DNA of 64,000 nucleotides from contig NZ_CP032382.1 in NCBI RefSeq assembly GCF_003589925.1, positions 5,084,001 through 5,148,000 on the forward strand, read 5' to 3'. Position 1 is the stretch's first letter. Each line of letters opens with the position of its first letter. The translations under genes and the position numbers were made by a program. The notes beneath the pieces were generated by a model. It did not search any database. It was not told where the DNA came from and worked only from the letters and a program-made list of their open reading frames with translations. Shown here piece after piece: positions 42,193 through 51,687 of the stretch. Source of the stretch: Chryseolinea soli (GTDB lineage: Bacteria; Bacteroidota; Bacteroidia; Cytophagales; Cyclobacteriaceae).

Positions 42193-44628
42193 TTATTCGT
42201 TCCTCAGCATGGTTGCCGGATTGGTCAGGGCCGCGCGCAGCGTTTGCGTGCTGATGGTGATCAAGGTGACCAACAAGGTGAATGCTCCCGCGCCAACGTA
42301 GGTGAGCATGCTCATGTCGATGTGATAGGCAAATTTGTTTAGCCACTCCTGCATAAAATACCAGGCCACCGGCCAGGCCAATACGTTAGCGATCAGGATC
42401 AGGATGATAATTTCTTTGCTGAGCAATTGAAGTATGCTTTGCACCGACGCGCCTAATGTCTTGCGGATGCTGACTTCCTTGCTTCTTTGAACAGCATTGA
42501 AGGTGGCCAACCCGAACAGACCCAGCGACGCAATAAAAATGGCAACGGTAGCAAAGGCGATGAACAATTCCTGCTGATGCGCCTCGCTGTCGTAGAGGTT
42601 GCTATACCGGTCGTCGACAAACTCGTATTTGAACAGGTCCGGCCTGCCCAATTGTTTCCATGCCTTTGCAATGTGGTCGATGCCTTCTTTCATCGCGGAG
42701 GCGGAAACAAGAACGGAGACGAGGCGTGGTTTCACATAGGTGATAAAAACAATGGGTGTAATGGGCTCATGCAACGATTCGAAATGAAAGTCTTTAACAA
42801 CCCCGGTTACGGTTCCGTTGATACCCCCATTGACGATTTCCTTGCCCACCGCTTCATCCGGACGCCATCCTAACAATTTGCAGGCGCTTTCATTGAGGAT
42901 GAACCCGCTCGCTACGCCTTCCTCGAAGGATTGACCTGCTCGCGTTTCTTTTTGAAAATTTTTGCCGCTGACAATAGGAATATTGTACGTGCCGAAGAAA
43001 TGCCGGTCGACGCCCACATTCTTCATGATCACTTTCTCAGCCGAAAGATCCGGCCGCGTGACATAATTTGTTTCCAGCAATCGCACGGTGGGAATCCGGC
43101 TAGACCGGGTGGCCTCTGCGATGGCCGGATGTTGTGTGATCGTGTTGTAGAATGCATCGTAGCGATCGTCGGCTTCGGAAGGAAAGGAGAAGGCGATGAC
43201 CTGTTCTTTTTTATAGCCCAGTTCTTTGGTGTTCAGGAAATCAAGTTGCTGGTAAACGATCAGGGTGGCAATGATCATGATACTGGATAAGCTAAACTGT
43301 GTCACCACCAGCACCCGCCGGATGCCACCGCCTTTTAAGGTCGATCCGCTTTGACCTTTGAGGATCTGCGCAGGTTTGAAACTCGAGATAACAAAGGCGG
43401 GATACAACCCGGCAAGGGTGCCGATGATCAACACAAATCCGATGAGGACAGCGATGTGGACCGGGTTGGTATAATCAATAAGGACGATGGATTTATTCGT
43501 GAAGGCATTCAACCACACCAGGCAAGCGGGCAGCGCGGCAAGGGCAATGATCATGGCCAGCAGCGCCGTCAACGTTGATTCGCCGATGTATTGAAAGATC
43601 AATTGCCTCCGCCCGGCGCCGGAAACTTTTCTGAGCCCCACTTCTTTTCCGCGTTCCGTGGCACGTGCGGTGGACAAGTTGATAAAATTGAAGCAAGCGA
43701 TAACGATCAGAAACACTCCGATCGCGCCCATGGCATAGACGTGGTTGATATCACCATTGGTCTCGACTTCGGAGTCCAGGTGGGAGTAAAGATGGATCGA
43801 GGTAAGGGGTTGAAGAAATAGGCTGGTGGACGCACTCGGTTTCTGTGCCTGGTCTCTGACCGGCATGTGTCGGTCGATGAATGCCGGGAATTGTTGAGCG
43901 GTCTTTTCCGGGTCGAAATCGTCGGTGACCAGCACATAGGTCTGAAAGGAATTGTTCTCCCATTCATTTTTCATTTTTTCTGCACCATAAAACGCATCGT
44001 CGTCGAGCGTCTTGAAGGAGACCAACGCGTTTGGATGCCAGTGCGATTGCGGGGGAAAGGCCTTGAAAGTGCCCGTGATCTCTGCCACCTTTTCAAAGAA
44101 TTTTACTTCCCTTCCCACAACGTCGGTCGTGCCAAAATACTTTTGCGCGATTTCATCCGAGATCATCAGCGTGAACGGTTTGTCGAGCGGCGTTTGGCGG
44201 GTGCCGGATAAGATCTTTATGGAGAAAACTTTAAAAGCCGAGGGCTCGACAAAAAACGCATTTTCAATTTCCCGATAGCTGTCCGGTTTACCTTTTTCCA
44301 AAGGCGATACCAAGGCCTCAAAACCACCAGCGATACGCGTAGACTCGACGATGTCCGGAAAGTCATTTTTCAACAAGGGGCCAAACGGAGGGGCGAGGTG
44401 CCCGAGATGCATCTGGACGCTGCCGTCGGGGTTGATAAAGTTGCGGGTGACCCGGTAGATGCGATCGGCATGTTCATGAAATCGATCATAACGCAGTTCA
44501 TCATGGATAAAAATGCCGATCAACAGGCACCCCGTGAGGGCCACGCTCAATCCGAAAACGTTGATCATGCTCACCAGCTTGTTCCGGGTAAAGATCCTGA
44601 CGGCAATTTTAAGATAATGAAGAAGCAT
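42193..44628 (-). CDS. FtsX/MacB-like ABC permease
   Basis: An 811-aa permease, the third such gene in 12 kb. The N-terminal TM is MLLHYLKIAVRIFTRNKL then VFGLSVALTGCLLIGIFIH. After a periplasmic domain, four TM helices (about 290-430; GDINHVYAMGAIGVFLIVIA) and a C-terminal FtsX block (VAIFIASLGLFGLATF, SIRKTLGASVQSILQLL) follow. I chose ATG 44628 because MLLHYLKIAVR matches the other permease starts; the frame extends 11 codons further. No ATPase or adaptor is adjacent. Confidence 0.9.
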   Translation of the reverse strand: MLLHYLKIAVRIFTRNKLVSMINVFGLSVALTGCLLIGIFIHDELRYDRFHEHADRIYRVTRNFINPDGSVQMHLGHLAPPFGPLLKNDFPDIVESTRIAGGFEALVSPLEKGKPDSYREIENAFFVEPSAFKVFSIKILSGTRQTPLDKPFTLMISDEIAQKYFGTTDVVGREVKFFEKVAEITGTFKAFPPQSHWHPNALVSFKTLDDDAFYGAEKMKNEWENNSFQTYVLVTDDFDPEKTAQQFPAFIDRHMPVRDQAQKPSASTSLFLQPLTSIHLYSHLDSEVETNGDINHVYAMGAIGVFLIVIACFNFINLSTARATERGKEVGLRKVSGAGRRQLIFQYIGESTLTALLAMIIALAALPACLVWLNAFTNKSIVLIDYTNPVHIAVLIGFVLIIGTLAGLYPAFVISSFKPAQILKGQSGSTLKGGGIRRVLVVTQFSLSSIMIIATLIVYQQLDFLNTKELGYKKEQVIAFSFPSEADDRYDAFYNTITQHPAIAEATRSSRIPTVRLLETNYVTRPDLSAEKVIMKNVGVDRHFFGTYNIPIVSGKNFQKETRAGQSFEEGVASGFILNESACKLLGWRPDEAVGKEIVNGGINGTVTGVVKDFHFESLHEPITPIVFITYVKPRLVSVLVSASAMKEGIDHIAKAWKQLGRPDLFKYEFVDDRYSNLYDSEAHQQELFIAFATVAIFIASLGLFGLATFNAVQRSKEVSIRKTLGASVQSILQLLSKEIIILILIANVLAWPVAWYFMQEWLNKFAYHIDMSMLTYVGAGAFTLLVTLITISTQTLRAALTNPATMLRNE

Positions 44629-44826
44629 AGGGCCTGCGTTTACTACCGGTTGCCTTGCCAATACCAGGCCAACCGCGAAGGAGTACCAATTTCGTCATTC
44701 TGGAATTCTGGGAGACATTTAAAGCGGACAAAATTGTTCGGTTTCGAAACTTCCCCTTCAAACAAAAAAGAAGCCGGCGCTTGAATAGTTGCCTTTCGAT
44801 AAAGTGAAAATTTGTAATTTGATCGT

Positions 44827-45573
44827 ATGATAAAAACACTCTCGCCAAAAGCTTTTATACTCCTCTTTGTTCTCACGGGCTGTATTCATTTTTCCATCGC
44901 ACAACCGAAAAAGATCAAGGTGCTTGTCGTGACCGGAGGACATGGGTTTAAACACAAACCGTTTTACGACGTTTTTAACGCCATCCCATCCATTACCTAT
45001 GATAGCCTGGTTCAGCCACAAGCCAACGCGCTCATCGCTTCGCCGGAAGTAAACCAATATGACGTACTTGTGTTTTATGACTTAGCCGACTCTATTTCTG
45101 TTGCACAGCAGGAGGCCTACATCCGCCTTCTGAAAAAAGGCTCCTCCATGATCTTCCTCCATCATGCCCTGGTGTCGTATCAGAAATGGCCCAAGTTCCT
45201 GCAGATCGTGGGCGGCCAATACCACACCCAACCCGTAGTCGTGAATGGCGACACGCTGAAAGCCAACTACGAGCACGATGTGAACATCCCGGTGAAAGTG
45301 GAAGGCAAAAAGCACCCGGTGACCCGCGGCATAAGTGACTTTGACGTAGTGGATGAAGTGTATAGCGACGTTGAAATACTGCCGCGTGTAAAACCATTGC
45401 TGAGCACCACACACCCAAAAAGTATGCACTATCTCGCCTGGGTCAATCACTACGGAAACTCGGATGTCATTTGCATCCAGTTGGGGCACGGGCCTTCCTG
45501 TTACACGAATCCGAACTACAGGAAACTGATACGACAGGCAATCGAGTGGTCCGCTAAACAATCCGTTAAATAA
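44827..45573 (+). CDS. ThuA-domain protein
   Basis: A 248-aa exported protein with a signal peptide (FILLFVLTGCIHFSIAQ; the internal Cys does not sit at a clear lipobox). It has a ThuA/class I glutamine amidotransferase-like fold: IKVLVVTGGHGFKHKPFYDV, VLVFYDLADSIS, GSSMIFLHHALVSYQKWPKF (catalytic-site-like HH) and VICIQLGHGPSCYTNPNYR. ThuA proteins are linked to trehalose or sugar utilisation and some act as keto-glucoside hydrolases; the substrate is unknown. It is convergent with the antiporter gene. Confidence 0.9.
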   Translation: MIKTLSPKAFILLFVLTGCIHFSIAQPKKIKVLVVTGGHGFKHKPFYDVFNAIPSITYDSLVQPQANALIASPEVNQYDVLVFYDLADSISVAQQEAYIRLLKKGSSMIFLHHALVSYQKWPKFLQIVGGQYHTQPVVVNGDTLKANYEHDVNIPVKVEGKKHPVTRGISDFDVVDEVYSDVEILPRVKPLLSTTHPKSMHYLAWVNHYGNSDVICIQLGHGPSCYTNPNYRKLIRQAIEWSAKQSVK

Positions 45574-45592
45574 ACCCTGATGGGGAATTCGC

Positions 45593-47818
45593 CTAAGACA
45601 GAAACGCTTTCACTTTTTCTTTTACGCCAACGATCCAAACCACATCACCGTCTTCCAACTTCACGGTCGAGTCGGGATTGAGGATGCGTTCCCCGTTGCG
45701 TTCCAGTCCCACCACCAACGCCTGGGCTTCTTCGCGGATGCCCGATTGCCGGATGATCTTGTTGTGGAGACGCGAGCCGCTGCCTACTTTAAAATTCTGA
45801 AGGATGATCTCGTCGGAATGGATCTCGGCTTCCGCGCCACCGGGAGCGGTGAATTCAAACAGCTCTTTGATCGTGGCGAGTTGATCGTCCGTGCCGATAA
45901 TCGAAACCCGGTCGCCGGGATACAAGCGTTCGTAGCGATCGGGGGCGAGAATGGAGATCTTTCCGCGATCGATGAGCGCGATGTTCACGCCGTATTTTTC
46001 GCGAAGTTGAAGTTCCTGCAATTGTTTGCCGGCCTGTGGAAATTCAGGCAGCACTTCAAAGTCGGCCAGGTGGGCGTCCCACGGTGTGATCTCCGGGCGG
46101 GGTGTTTTTTGCAACTCGCGCTCGTTCAGGTTCCGGAGAAAGCGTCCTTCCACGCGATCATAAAAGGCCTGCAGCTTTTGAGAAAAGATGACGACGGCCA
46201 GCGCCATGGCGAAAAGTGCTATGCCAAATGCCACCGATAACGAAATAAACATTTTGATCAATACCCCAACGAAAACAACAGCAATGCCGATGCGCGTGAT
46301 CTCGATGGCGATGAGCGGGCCCCGGTTCAGTCTTCGGTTCAACCATAGGTTGGCGTACGCTTCCTTGTTTATTCTTCGTATGGCCAACGCCCAGATCGAA
46401 GGGGTCATCAGCAACAGCGTGATCACAATGGTAATGATGCGCGAGGCAAAAGCATCCGGAACGATGTTGACGAGGGTGGGGTAGAGAAAGCGTTGCGATA
46501 GAAAAATGATGGCTACCAGGATCACCGCATGAATGACCACATTCATGGTGTAGGTTCGGATCAGTTCTTTCCAATCGCTGTAGGCGGAGAGTTGCTGCGA
46601 ACCACTGCTGTAGCGGTTCAGGCTGTTGACCCACCGTTGCGGCAAACGCTTCTCCAGGAACGCGTAGAAGTTGCCCGATTGTTTGATCATGAACGGCGTG
46701 GTAAACGTAGTGACGGCGGAGGCGGCTACGGCAATGGGGTAGAGGAAGGCGCTGGTCACGTTCAGCGAAACCCCTAACGAAGCAATGATAAACGAAAACT
46801 CACCGATCTGCGCCAGGCTCATCCCGGCCTGCACCGAATGTTTCAACGACTGGCCCGACAGCAAAGCGCCGAGCGTCGTAGCGATGAGCTTTCCAAAGAT
46901 CGTGATGAGCGTAATCACCAGGACCGGCACGGCGTAGTCAACCAAAACCTGCAGATCGATCATCATGCCTACGGACACAAAGAAGATGGCGGCAAACAGG
47001 TCTTTCACCGATTTAACGAGATGCTCGATCCGCTCCGCTTGTGTGGTCTCGGCCAGGATGGAGCCCATCACAAAGGCCCCCAACGCTGCAGAGAACCCAA
47101 CCCTCACCGCCAGCAACACCATGGCCAGGCAAAGTGCCAGCGACACGATGAGCATTGTTTCGTCGTTGAGCAGTTTGCTGGTGCGTTTTAAAAACGTGGG
47201 AATGAAAAAGATGCCGGCCAAAAACCACAAGATCAAAAAGAACGCCAGCTTCAGTATTTCCGCCAGCAACTGTCCTCCGCCAAACTGTTGGGTCACCGCC
47301 AAGGTGGAAAGCAACACGAGCAGCAAGATCGCCACCAGGTCTTCCACGATGAGGATGCCAAAGACCAGCGTCGCGAATTTTTTTGTGCGCACCCCCGCTT
47401 CATCAAAGGCCCGGATGATGATGGTGGTCGACGACATCGCCAGGATGGCGCCGAGAAAGATACTGTCCATCATAGACCAGCCCATCAGGGTGCCCGTCAG
47501 ATAGCCCACGCCGATCATCAGGACGATCTCTACCAACGCCGTAATGGAAGCCGAGCCGCCCACTTTCACCAGCTTTTTAAAACTGAACTCCAGTCCCAGG
47601 GTAAACAACAAAAAGATCACACCGATCTCCGACCACGTCTTCACACCATCCTCATCGGCCACGGTGGGCAACAGCGAACTGTGCGGGCCCACGAGAAAAC
47701 CCGCGATGATGTAGCCCAGGACAACCGGTTGTTTTATTTTTTTGAAGATCAGCGTGGTGATGGCCGCCACGGCGAGGATCAGCCCCAGGTCGGTAACAAA
47801 GTGTGGTAGATGTGTCAT
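45593..47818 (-). CDS. CPA2-family cation:proton antiporter with RCK domains
   Basis: A 741-aa membrane protein. Residues about 5-385 are the Na+/H+-exchanger-type core of about 12 TM helices (PVVLGYIIAGFLVGPH, LSTLAVTQQFGGGQLLAEIL), followed by four to five further TM helices. The C-terminus carries a cytosolic RCK_C/TrkA_C domain and another regulatory unit (about 585-741; RYERLYPGDRVSIIGTDDQL, GVKEKVKAFLS). It resembles KefB/YbaL-like K+ efflux proteins. Helix 5 residues that define the ion (Asp pair) cannot be confirmed by eye. Confidence 0.9.
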   Translation of the reverse strand: MTHLPHFVTDLGLILAVAAITTLIFKKIKQPVVLGYIIAGFLVGPHSSLLPTVADEDGVKTWSEIGVIFLLFTLGLEFSFKKLVKVGGSASITALVEIVLMIGVGYLTGTLMGWSMMDSIFLGAILAMSSTTIIIRAFDEAGVRTKKFATLVFGILIVEDLVAILLLVLLSTLAVTQQFGGGQLLAEILKLAFFLILWFLAGIFFIPTFLKRTSKLLNDETMLIVSLALCLAMVLLAVRVGFSAALGAFVMGSILAETTQAERIEHLVKSVKDLFAAIFFVSVGMMIDLQVLVDYAVPVLVITLITIFGKLIATTLGALLSGQSLKHSVQAGMSLAQIGEFSFIIASLGVSLNVTSAFLYPIAVAASAVTTFTTPFMIKQSGNFYAFLEKRLPQRWVNSLNRYSSGSQQLSAYSDWKELIRTYTMNVVIHAVILVAIIFLSQRFLYPTLVNIVPDAFASRIITIVITLLLMTPSIWALAIRRINKEAYANLWLNRRLNRGPLIAIEITRIGIAVVFVGVLIKMFISLSVAFGIALFAMALAVVIFSQKLQAFYDRVEGRFLRNLNERELQKTPRPEITPWDAHLADFEVLPEFPQAGKQLQELQLREKYGVNIALIDRGKISILAPDRYERLYPGDRVSIIGTDDQLATIKELFEFTAPGGAEAEIHSDEIILQNFKVGSGSRLHNKIIRQSGIREEAQALVVGLERNGERILNPDSTVKLEDGDVVWIVGVKEKVKAFLS

Positions 47819-47922
47819 GATATGTGCGTGAGTGAGAAAATCAGTGTTTCAACTAACCCATTTTTAGGCGGATAAGCAAACGCAAAAATCTAGCCGGAGT
47901 GGCTCGGTTTAGGATGGACCTG

Positions 47923-50343
47923 CTATAATTTTACCTGGAGCGTCACATAAAAGCTCCGCCCATCCGAAGGCAGGATCCCCGGTCCGGGATAGCCGGTGGC
48001 CCGGCGGGTAAAATACATTTGATTGGCAAGGTTGTTCACGCTGCCTTCGATGCGAAATTTTTTCCATGGATAGGAGAGGCTCACATCCATAATGGAATAG
48101 GCGGGAATGATGCCCACCACACCGGACACGCCCCCATCGACGGCGTTGGTGGCTTCGCTGTATTGATCCGACAAATGCGTGTATTGAAACGATGCCTGCA
48201 ATTTTTTATGCCCTAGCCTCACGCCCGTCTTCACGTTTACTTTCGGCACGAACTCCACTTCTTTTCCCTTCACACCGGGAATGTCGCTAGAGTGGTATTC
48301 CGAATGAATAAAAGCCGCGTTCACAAACACCACACCACTCCAATCCTTTTGCGCAGGATCGGCCAATCCCAGCAGGTTGCTTTCCACGTACGATTCGATC
48401 CCCTGTATCAACGCCTGTCCGATGTTGGTCCGCTCGCGGAGCACACGGTTGTTGGCGTCATAGGTCTGCACTTCCCCGATGCGGTTGTTGTAGTTGAGAT
48501 AGAAAAGGCTGACGTCGTAATTGAACAGGGTGGTCTGCTCGCTGCGAATCCCCAGGTCGAGCGAATAGCCTTTCTCGTCGGTGAGGTTGGGATCGATGAC
48601 CGACGATGGGTTGGCCACCCGCATATCGTTGAAGGTGATGGAGCGGTAGTTTTGAGAGAGGTTGGCATACACATCCACATGCCCCGTGGGCTTATAGCTC
48701 AACCCAATCCCGCCCAAAATAAATTGCCGGTGGTTATCGCGCGATTCTTCGGTGCGGCTGATGTCGATCACGTTGCCCGCCAGGTCGCGCGTAATGTTCC
48801 CGTAGTAACCGTTTGCTTTTGTATCGATGTACTCATACCGGATGCCGGGCGTAACCGAAAATTTTTCATGGAGATAAAAGATGTTCTCCGCGAAGAGCGC
48901 CACGTTCCGGTTTGGGAAGCGATAGTCGTACGTGATGTAGTCCTCCGGATTCACATAATTAAAATTGGCGTCGCTGCCGTTGCTGCCCAGCCCCTGGTTG
49001 CTATGATTGAAGCCATTGTAAAACCGGCTGCCCACCAGCAACACGGCGTGTTTGCCCGCGGGCGTGTAGCGCTTCAGGTAGCGTGCTTCGGCCCCCCAGT
49101 TGGTAAAGACTCCCTTGATGAGATCGCGCTCGCTGTTGTCGTCGACCGTGGCCACGCGATTAGGCCGGAAACCGAGTGAATAACGTGAAGCCGACAAGCC
49201 AAACACGCGCAGGTTCACTTCGCTGGTTTCGTCGACCTTGTGGTCGACGTGCAAGGCAAACAAATTCCAGTTCACCTTAAACCAGTTTCGCGCCCGGTTG
49301 GTTTGCCGAGGGTCGGCTTTGAACATCTCGTCGGTGAGCCCGCCCGGTTGCTGGGCCAGATAACTCATCAGCGTTGCATCGACCCCGATCTTTGTTTTGT
49401 CCGATACCTGGTAATTTACGTTGGCATAGCCCGTGTAGCTGTCGAAATGCGAGTTGTCGCGCCACCCGTCGCCACGTTTGTATTGAAAAAAAGTGTAGTA
49501 GCTAAGTTTGTTCACGGTGCCACTGGCGCTGGTGAACGCGTTGTAGAAACCAAACGAACCGGCGCTCTGGCGGGCCACCAGTTCCAGCCGTTTGTCGGCA
49601 GTAGGTCGCTTCATCACAAAGTTGATCAGCCCGCCGAATTGCGTGCCATATTGAAGCGACGCCGCGCCGCGCACGATCTGGATGCGCCCGATGCCTTCCG
49701 TGGGGGGCGTGTAGTAGCTTTCGGGATACCCCAAAGCATCGGCGCTGATATCGTAGCCATTCTGCTTCACATTAAAATTGGCGGTCCGGTTTGGGTCGAG
49801 TCCCCTGCCGCCGATGCTGAGCTGAAGACCGGCACCATCGTTCTCATAAATATTCAGACCGGCAACGCGCGAATAGATCTGGCGGGCATTGTTGGTAGCG
49901 AGATTGGCCACCAACTGGTCGGGCAAGATCACTTCCGATTTTTTTCCTTCATAGATGCCCATATTCTCTACCGCGCGCATCCGCACAAGTCCCAGGTCTC
50001 CGCTCTGGTCTGTCACCACCACCTCCTCCAGGGTGACGTCGTATGGCTCCAGGTAAACAACGATCGACGGGTTGTCGCCTTTCAGGGTGGTCTCTAATTT
50101 TCTATAGCGGAAGTCGCTTTGCGTGAGATGAAGCGTATAGGTTCCGTCGGCCAGGTCGTGTATCGTAAAACGGCCTTGAGGATCGCTGGTCACCATTTGT
50201 TTTCCATCATTCACGTGCACTGTGCAGTTCGCTATGGCGGAGCTATCGGATCGGGAAAGCACGGTGCCATGCAGTGTATTTTGTCCAAATGCCACTGCTG
50301 TAAAAAAACAAAACACGAAAGCACTAAAAACCTTTGATGTCAT
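47923..50343 (-). CDS. TonB-dependent receptor, FecA-like
   Basis: An 806-aa outer-membrane receptor. After a signal peptide (MTSKVFSAFVFCFFTAVAFG) comes a carboxypeptidase-like regulatory domain (about 18-100; GTVLSRSDSSAIANCTVHVN), then the plug (about 105-230; GLNIYENDGAGLQLSIGGRG) and a 22-strand barrel ending FYVTLQVKL with the terminal aromatic-type strand. Barrel features and length resemble ferric-citrate/siderophore receptors. I chose ATG 50343; it overlaps the HTTM stop by 20 nt, so translation is coupled. It is the last gene of the DUF4856-imelysin-HTTM-TBDT operon and the probable iron or chelate importer. Confidence 0.9.
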   Translation of the reverse strand: MTSKVFSAFVFCFFTAVAFGQNTLHGTVLSRSDSSAIANCTVHVNDGKQMVTSDPQGRFTIHDLADGTYTLHLTQSDFRYRKLETTLKGDNPSIVVYLEPYDVTLEEVVVTDQSGDLGLVRMRAVENMGIYEGKKSEVILPDQLVANLATNNARQIYSRVAGLNIYENDGAGLQLSIGGRGLDPNRTANFNVKQNGYDISADALGYPESYYTPPTEGIGRIQIVRGAASLQYGTQFGGLINFVMKRPTADKRLELVARQSAGSFGFYNAFTSASGTVNKLSYYTFFQYKRGDGWRDNSHFDSYTGYANVNYQVSDKTKIGVDATLMSYLAQQPGGLTDEMFKADPRQTNRARNWFKVNWNLFALHVDHKVDETSEVNLRVFGLSASRYSLGFRPNRVATVDDNSERDLIKGVFTNWGAEARYLKRYTPAGKHAVLLVGSRFYNGFNHSNQGLGSNGSDANFNYVNPEDYITYDYRFPNRNVALFAENIFYLHEKFSVTPGIRYEYIDTKANGYYGNITRDLAGNVIDISRTEESRDNHRQFILGGIGLSYKPTGHVDVYANLSQNYRSITFNDMRVANPSSVIDPNLTDEKGYSLDLGIRSEQTTLFNYDVSLFYLNYNNRIGEVQTYDANNRVLRERTNIGQALIQGIESYVESNLLGLADPAQKDWSGVVFVNAAFIHSEYHSSDIPGVKGKEVEFVPKVNVKTGVRLGHKKLQASFQYTHLSDQYSEATNAVDGGVSGVVGIIPAYSIMDVSLSYPWKKFRIEGSVNNLANQMYFTRRATGYPGPGILPSDGRSFYVTLQVKL

Positions 50344-51676
50344 CGTTGAAGGGTAATACCCACGATTTATGATGGAACGATTCAATTTGTTTCGAAAGAT
50401 CCGTGGCCGGGTCGATCATCGGTTTTCCCAGCCGGCCGTTCAAGGCGACATAGGAATCCACATAGACCCGCGGCGATTGAAAACCCTGCTCCGCGAAATG
50501 TGCCTCCAACACATGCGCATAGTGCAGGATCATGTCGGGCTGTGTGGCCATCATTTTTTCCTGCAGGGGCGTGAGAAACGTTTTGTTGTTCACCACCACG
50601 CGTTTTCCAGCTTCGTCTTTCACGGTAAATTCAGCAAAACCGGCCTTCTCCATCAGCATCACGCGCCACGAAAAACGATAGCCTTCCTCCGTCCAAAAAA
50701 CTTCGCCCGGGTACAGCAGGTAACGCAGCGGCAGCGCCACCTGGATCAATAAAAAGACAGCCAGTGCACCCGTTGTAAACTTGGATGCTGCGGGTGAAAA
50801 CTGATAAGCCGAGAAGGTTTCAGAGGCGGTTGATCTGAATATTTTTCGAAGGCGGTCAATGATCTTCTCATGAAATTCGGCGGAAAAGAAGATCAGCGCG
50901 GTCACGATCATGATATACGGGAACATGCCGATAGGAAACAACACCGCCGTGAGCACGTGAAAAATGACAACAGCAATATACGCATAGGGACGTGTTACCT
51001 TCTTTAGCAATAAGAAAGGAATGGAGAGATCATAAAGACAACCGACCCAGCTGAAAAGGAAAGCCATCCACGTGTAGTTCAGCAACGGACCGATCAAGGG
51101 CATATCATTGTGGGCCGGCAACCAAATGCGCAGGGGCTGCGCATGGAGCAGCCAATCGCTGTTCACTTTGGCCAATCCCGCATAGACATACACGATGCAC
51201 ACAAAAGCCTTGAGCACATCGATGCACACTTGTGGAATGTGGGTGGCCCGCAGCCCTTTGTTTCGCCACGCATCCACCGAAAAATAAACATGCGCCGGCA
51301 GGAAGATCAGGAGCAGGCACACCATGCTCACAAAATAATAATGGTTGAGATAGGTGCTCTTGTCCATGAGCTCAATGTAGGTGAAGCTCACAAACAAACT
51401 GACGATCGCCACCCGGTAGAAAAGCCCCAGCGCCACAAACAAGGCTGACAAAGCGCAAAGCGCAAACAATAAATACGTGTACGTGCCCAGCGGTTTAACA
51501 AACTCGAAGCCGTAGAACGGGAAGAAATATTGCGGATCGATATAGAGCGTTTTGATCCATCCCTTGGCCCAGAACCGGACGATGCTCAACAACAGCATCA
51601 CACCAAAAGCAACCCGGAACACCGCCAGGGGTGCGGCGGAAGTGGATTTGCTGATGTAGCGCGCTATCGTCTGCAT
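50324..51676 (-). CDS. HTTM-domain (vitamin K-dependent carboxylase-like) membrane protein
   Basis: A 450-aa membrane protein with an HTTM domain: VFRVAFGVMLLLSIVRFW, YIDPQYFFPFYGFEFVKPLG and ELMDKSTYLNHYYFVSMVC, then about eight TM helices to residue 310 and a C-terminal soluble portion (about 330-450; RFSWRVMLMEKAGFAEFTVK). HTTM proteins share the fold of gamma-glutamyl carboxylase. Its activity in bacteria is unknown. It lies between imelysin and the TonB receptor with 11-nt and overlapping spacing, so it is part of the same operon. Confidence 0.88.
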   Translation of the reverse strand: MQTIARYISKSTSAAPLAVFRVAFGVMLLLSIVRFWAKGWIKTLYIDPQYFFPFYGFEFVKPLGTYTYLLFALCALSALFVALGLFYRVAIVSLFVSFTYIELMDKSTYLNHYYFVSMVCLLLIFLPAHVYFSVDAWRNKGLRATHIPQVCIDVLKAFVCIVYVYAGLAKVNSDWLLHAQPLRIWLPAHNDMPLIGPLLNYTWMAFLFSWVGCLYDLSIPFLLLKKVTRPYAYIAVVIFHVLTAVLFPIGMFPYIMIVTALIFFSAEFHEKIIDRLRKIFRSTASETFSAYQFSPAASKFTTGALAVFLLIQVALPLRYLLYPGEVFWTEEGYRFSWRVMLMEKAGFAEFTVKDEAGKRVVVNNKTFLTPLQEKMMATQPDMILHYAHVLEAHFAEQGFQSPRVYVDSYVALNGRLGKPMIDPATDLSKQIESFHHKSWVLPFNDDIKGF

Positions 51677-51687
51677 GGCCCGGGATT

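Noticed and set aside
33234..44628. MacAB-TolC-type efflux operon
   Set aside because: No ATPase, periplasmic adaptor or outer-membrane channel gene lies beside any of the three permeases.
48292..49179. 295-aa plus-strand ORF opposite the TonB receptor
   Set aside because: It is antisense to a clear barrel-coding region; low complexity and no recognised domain.
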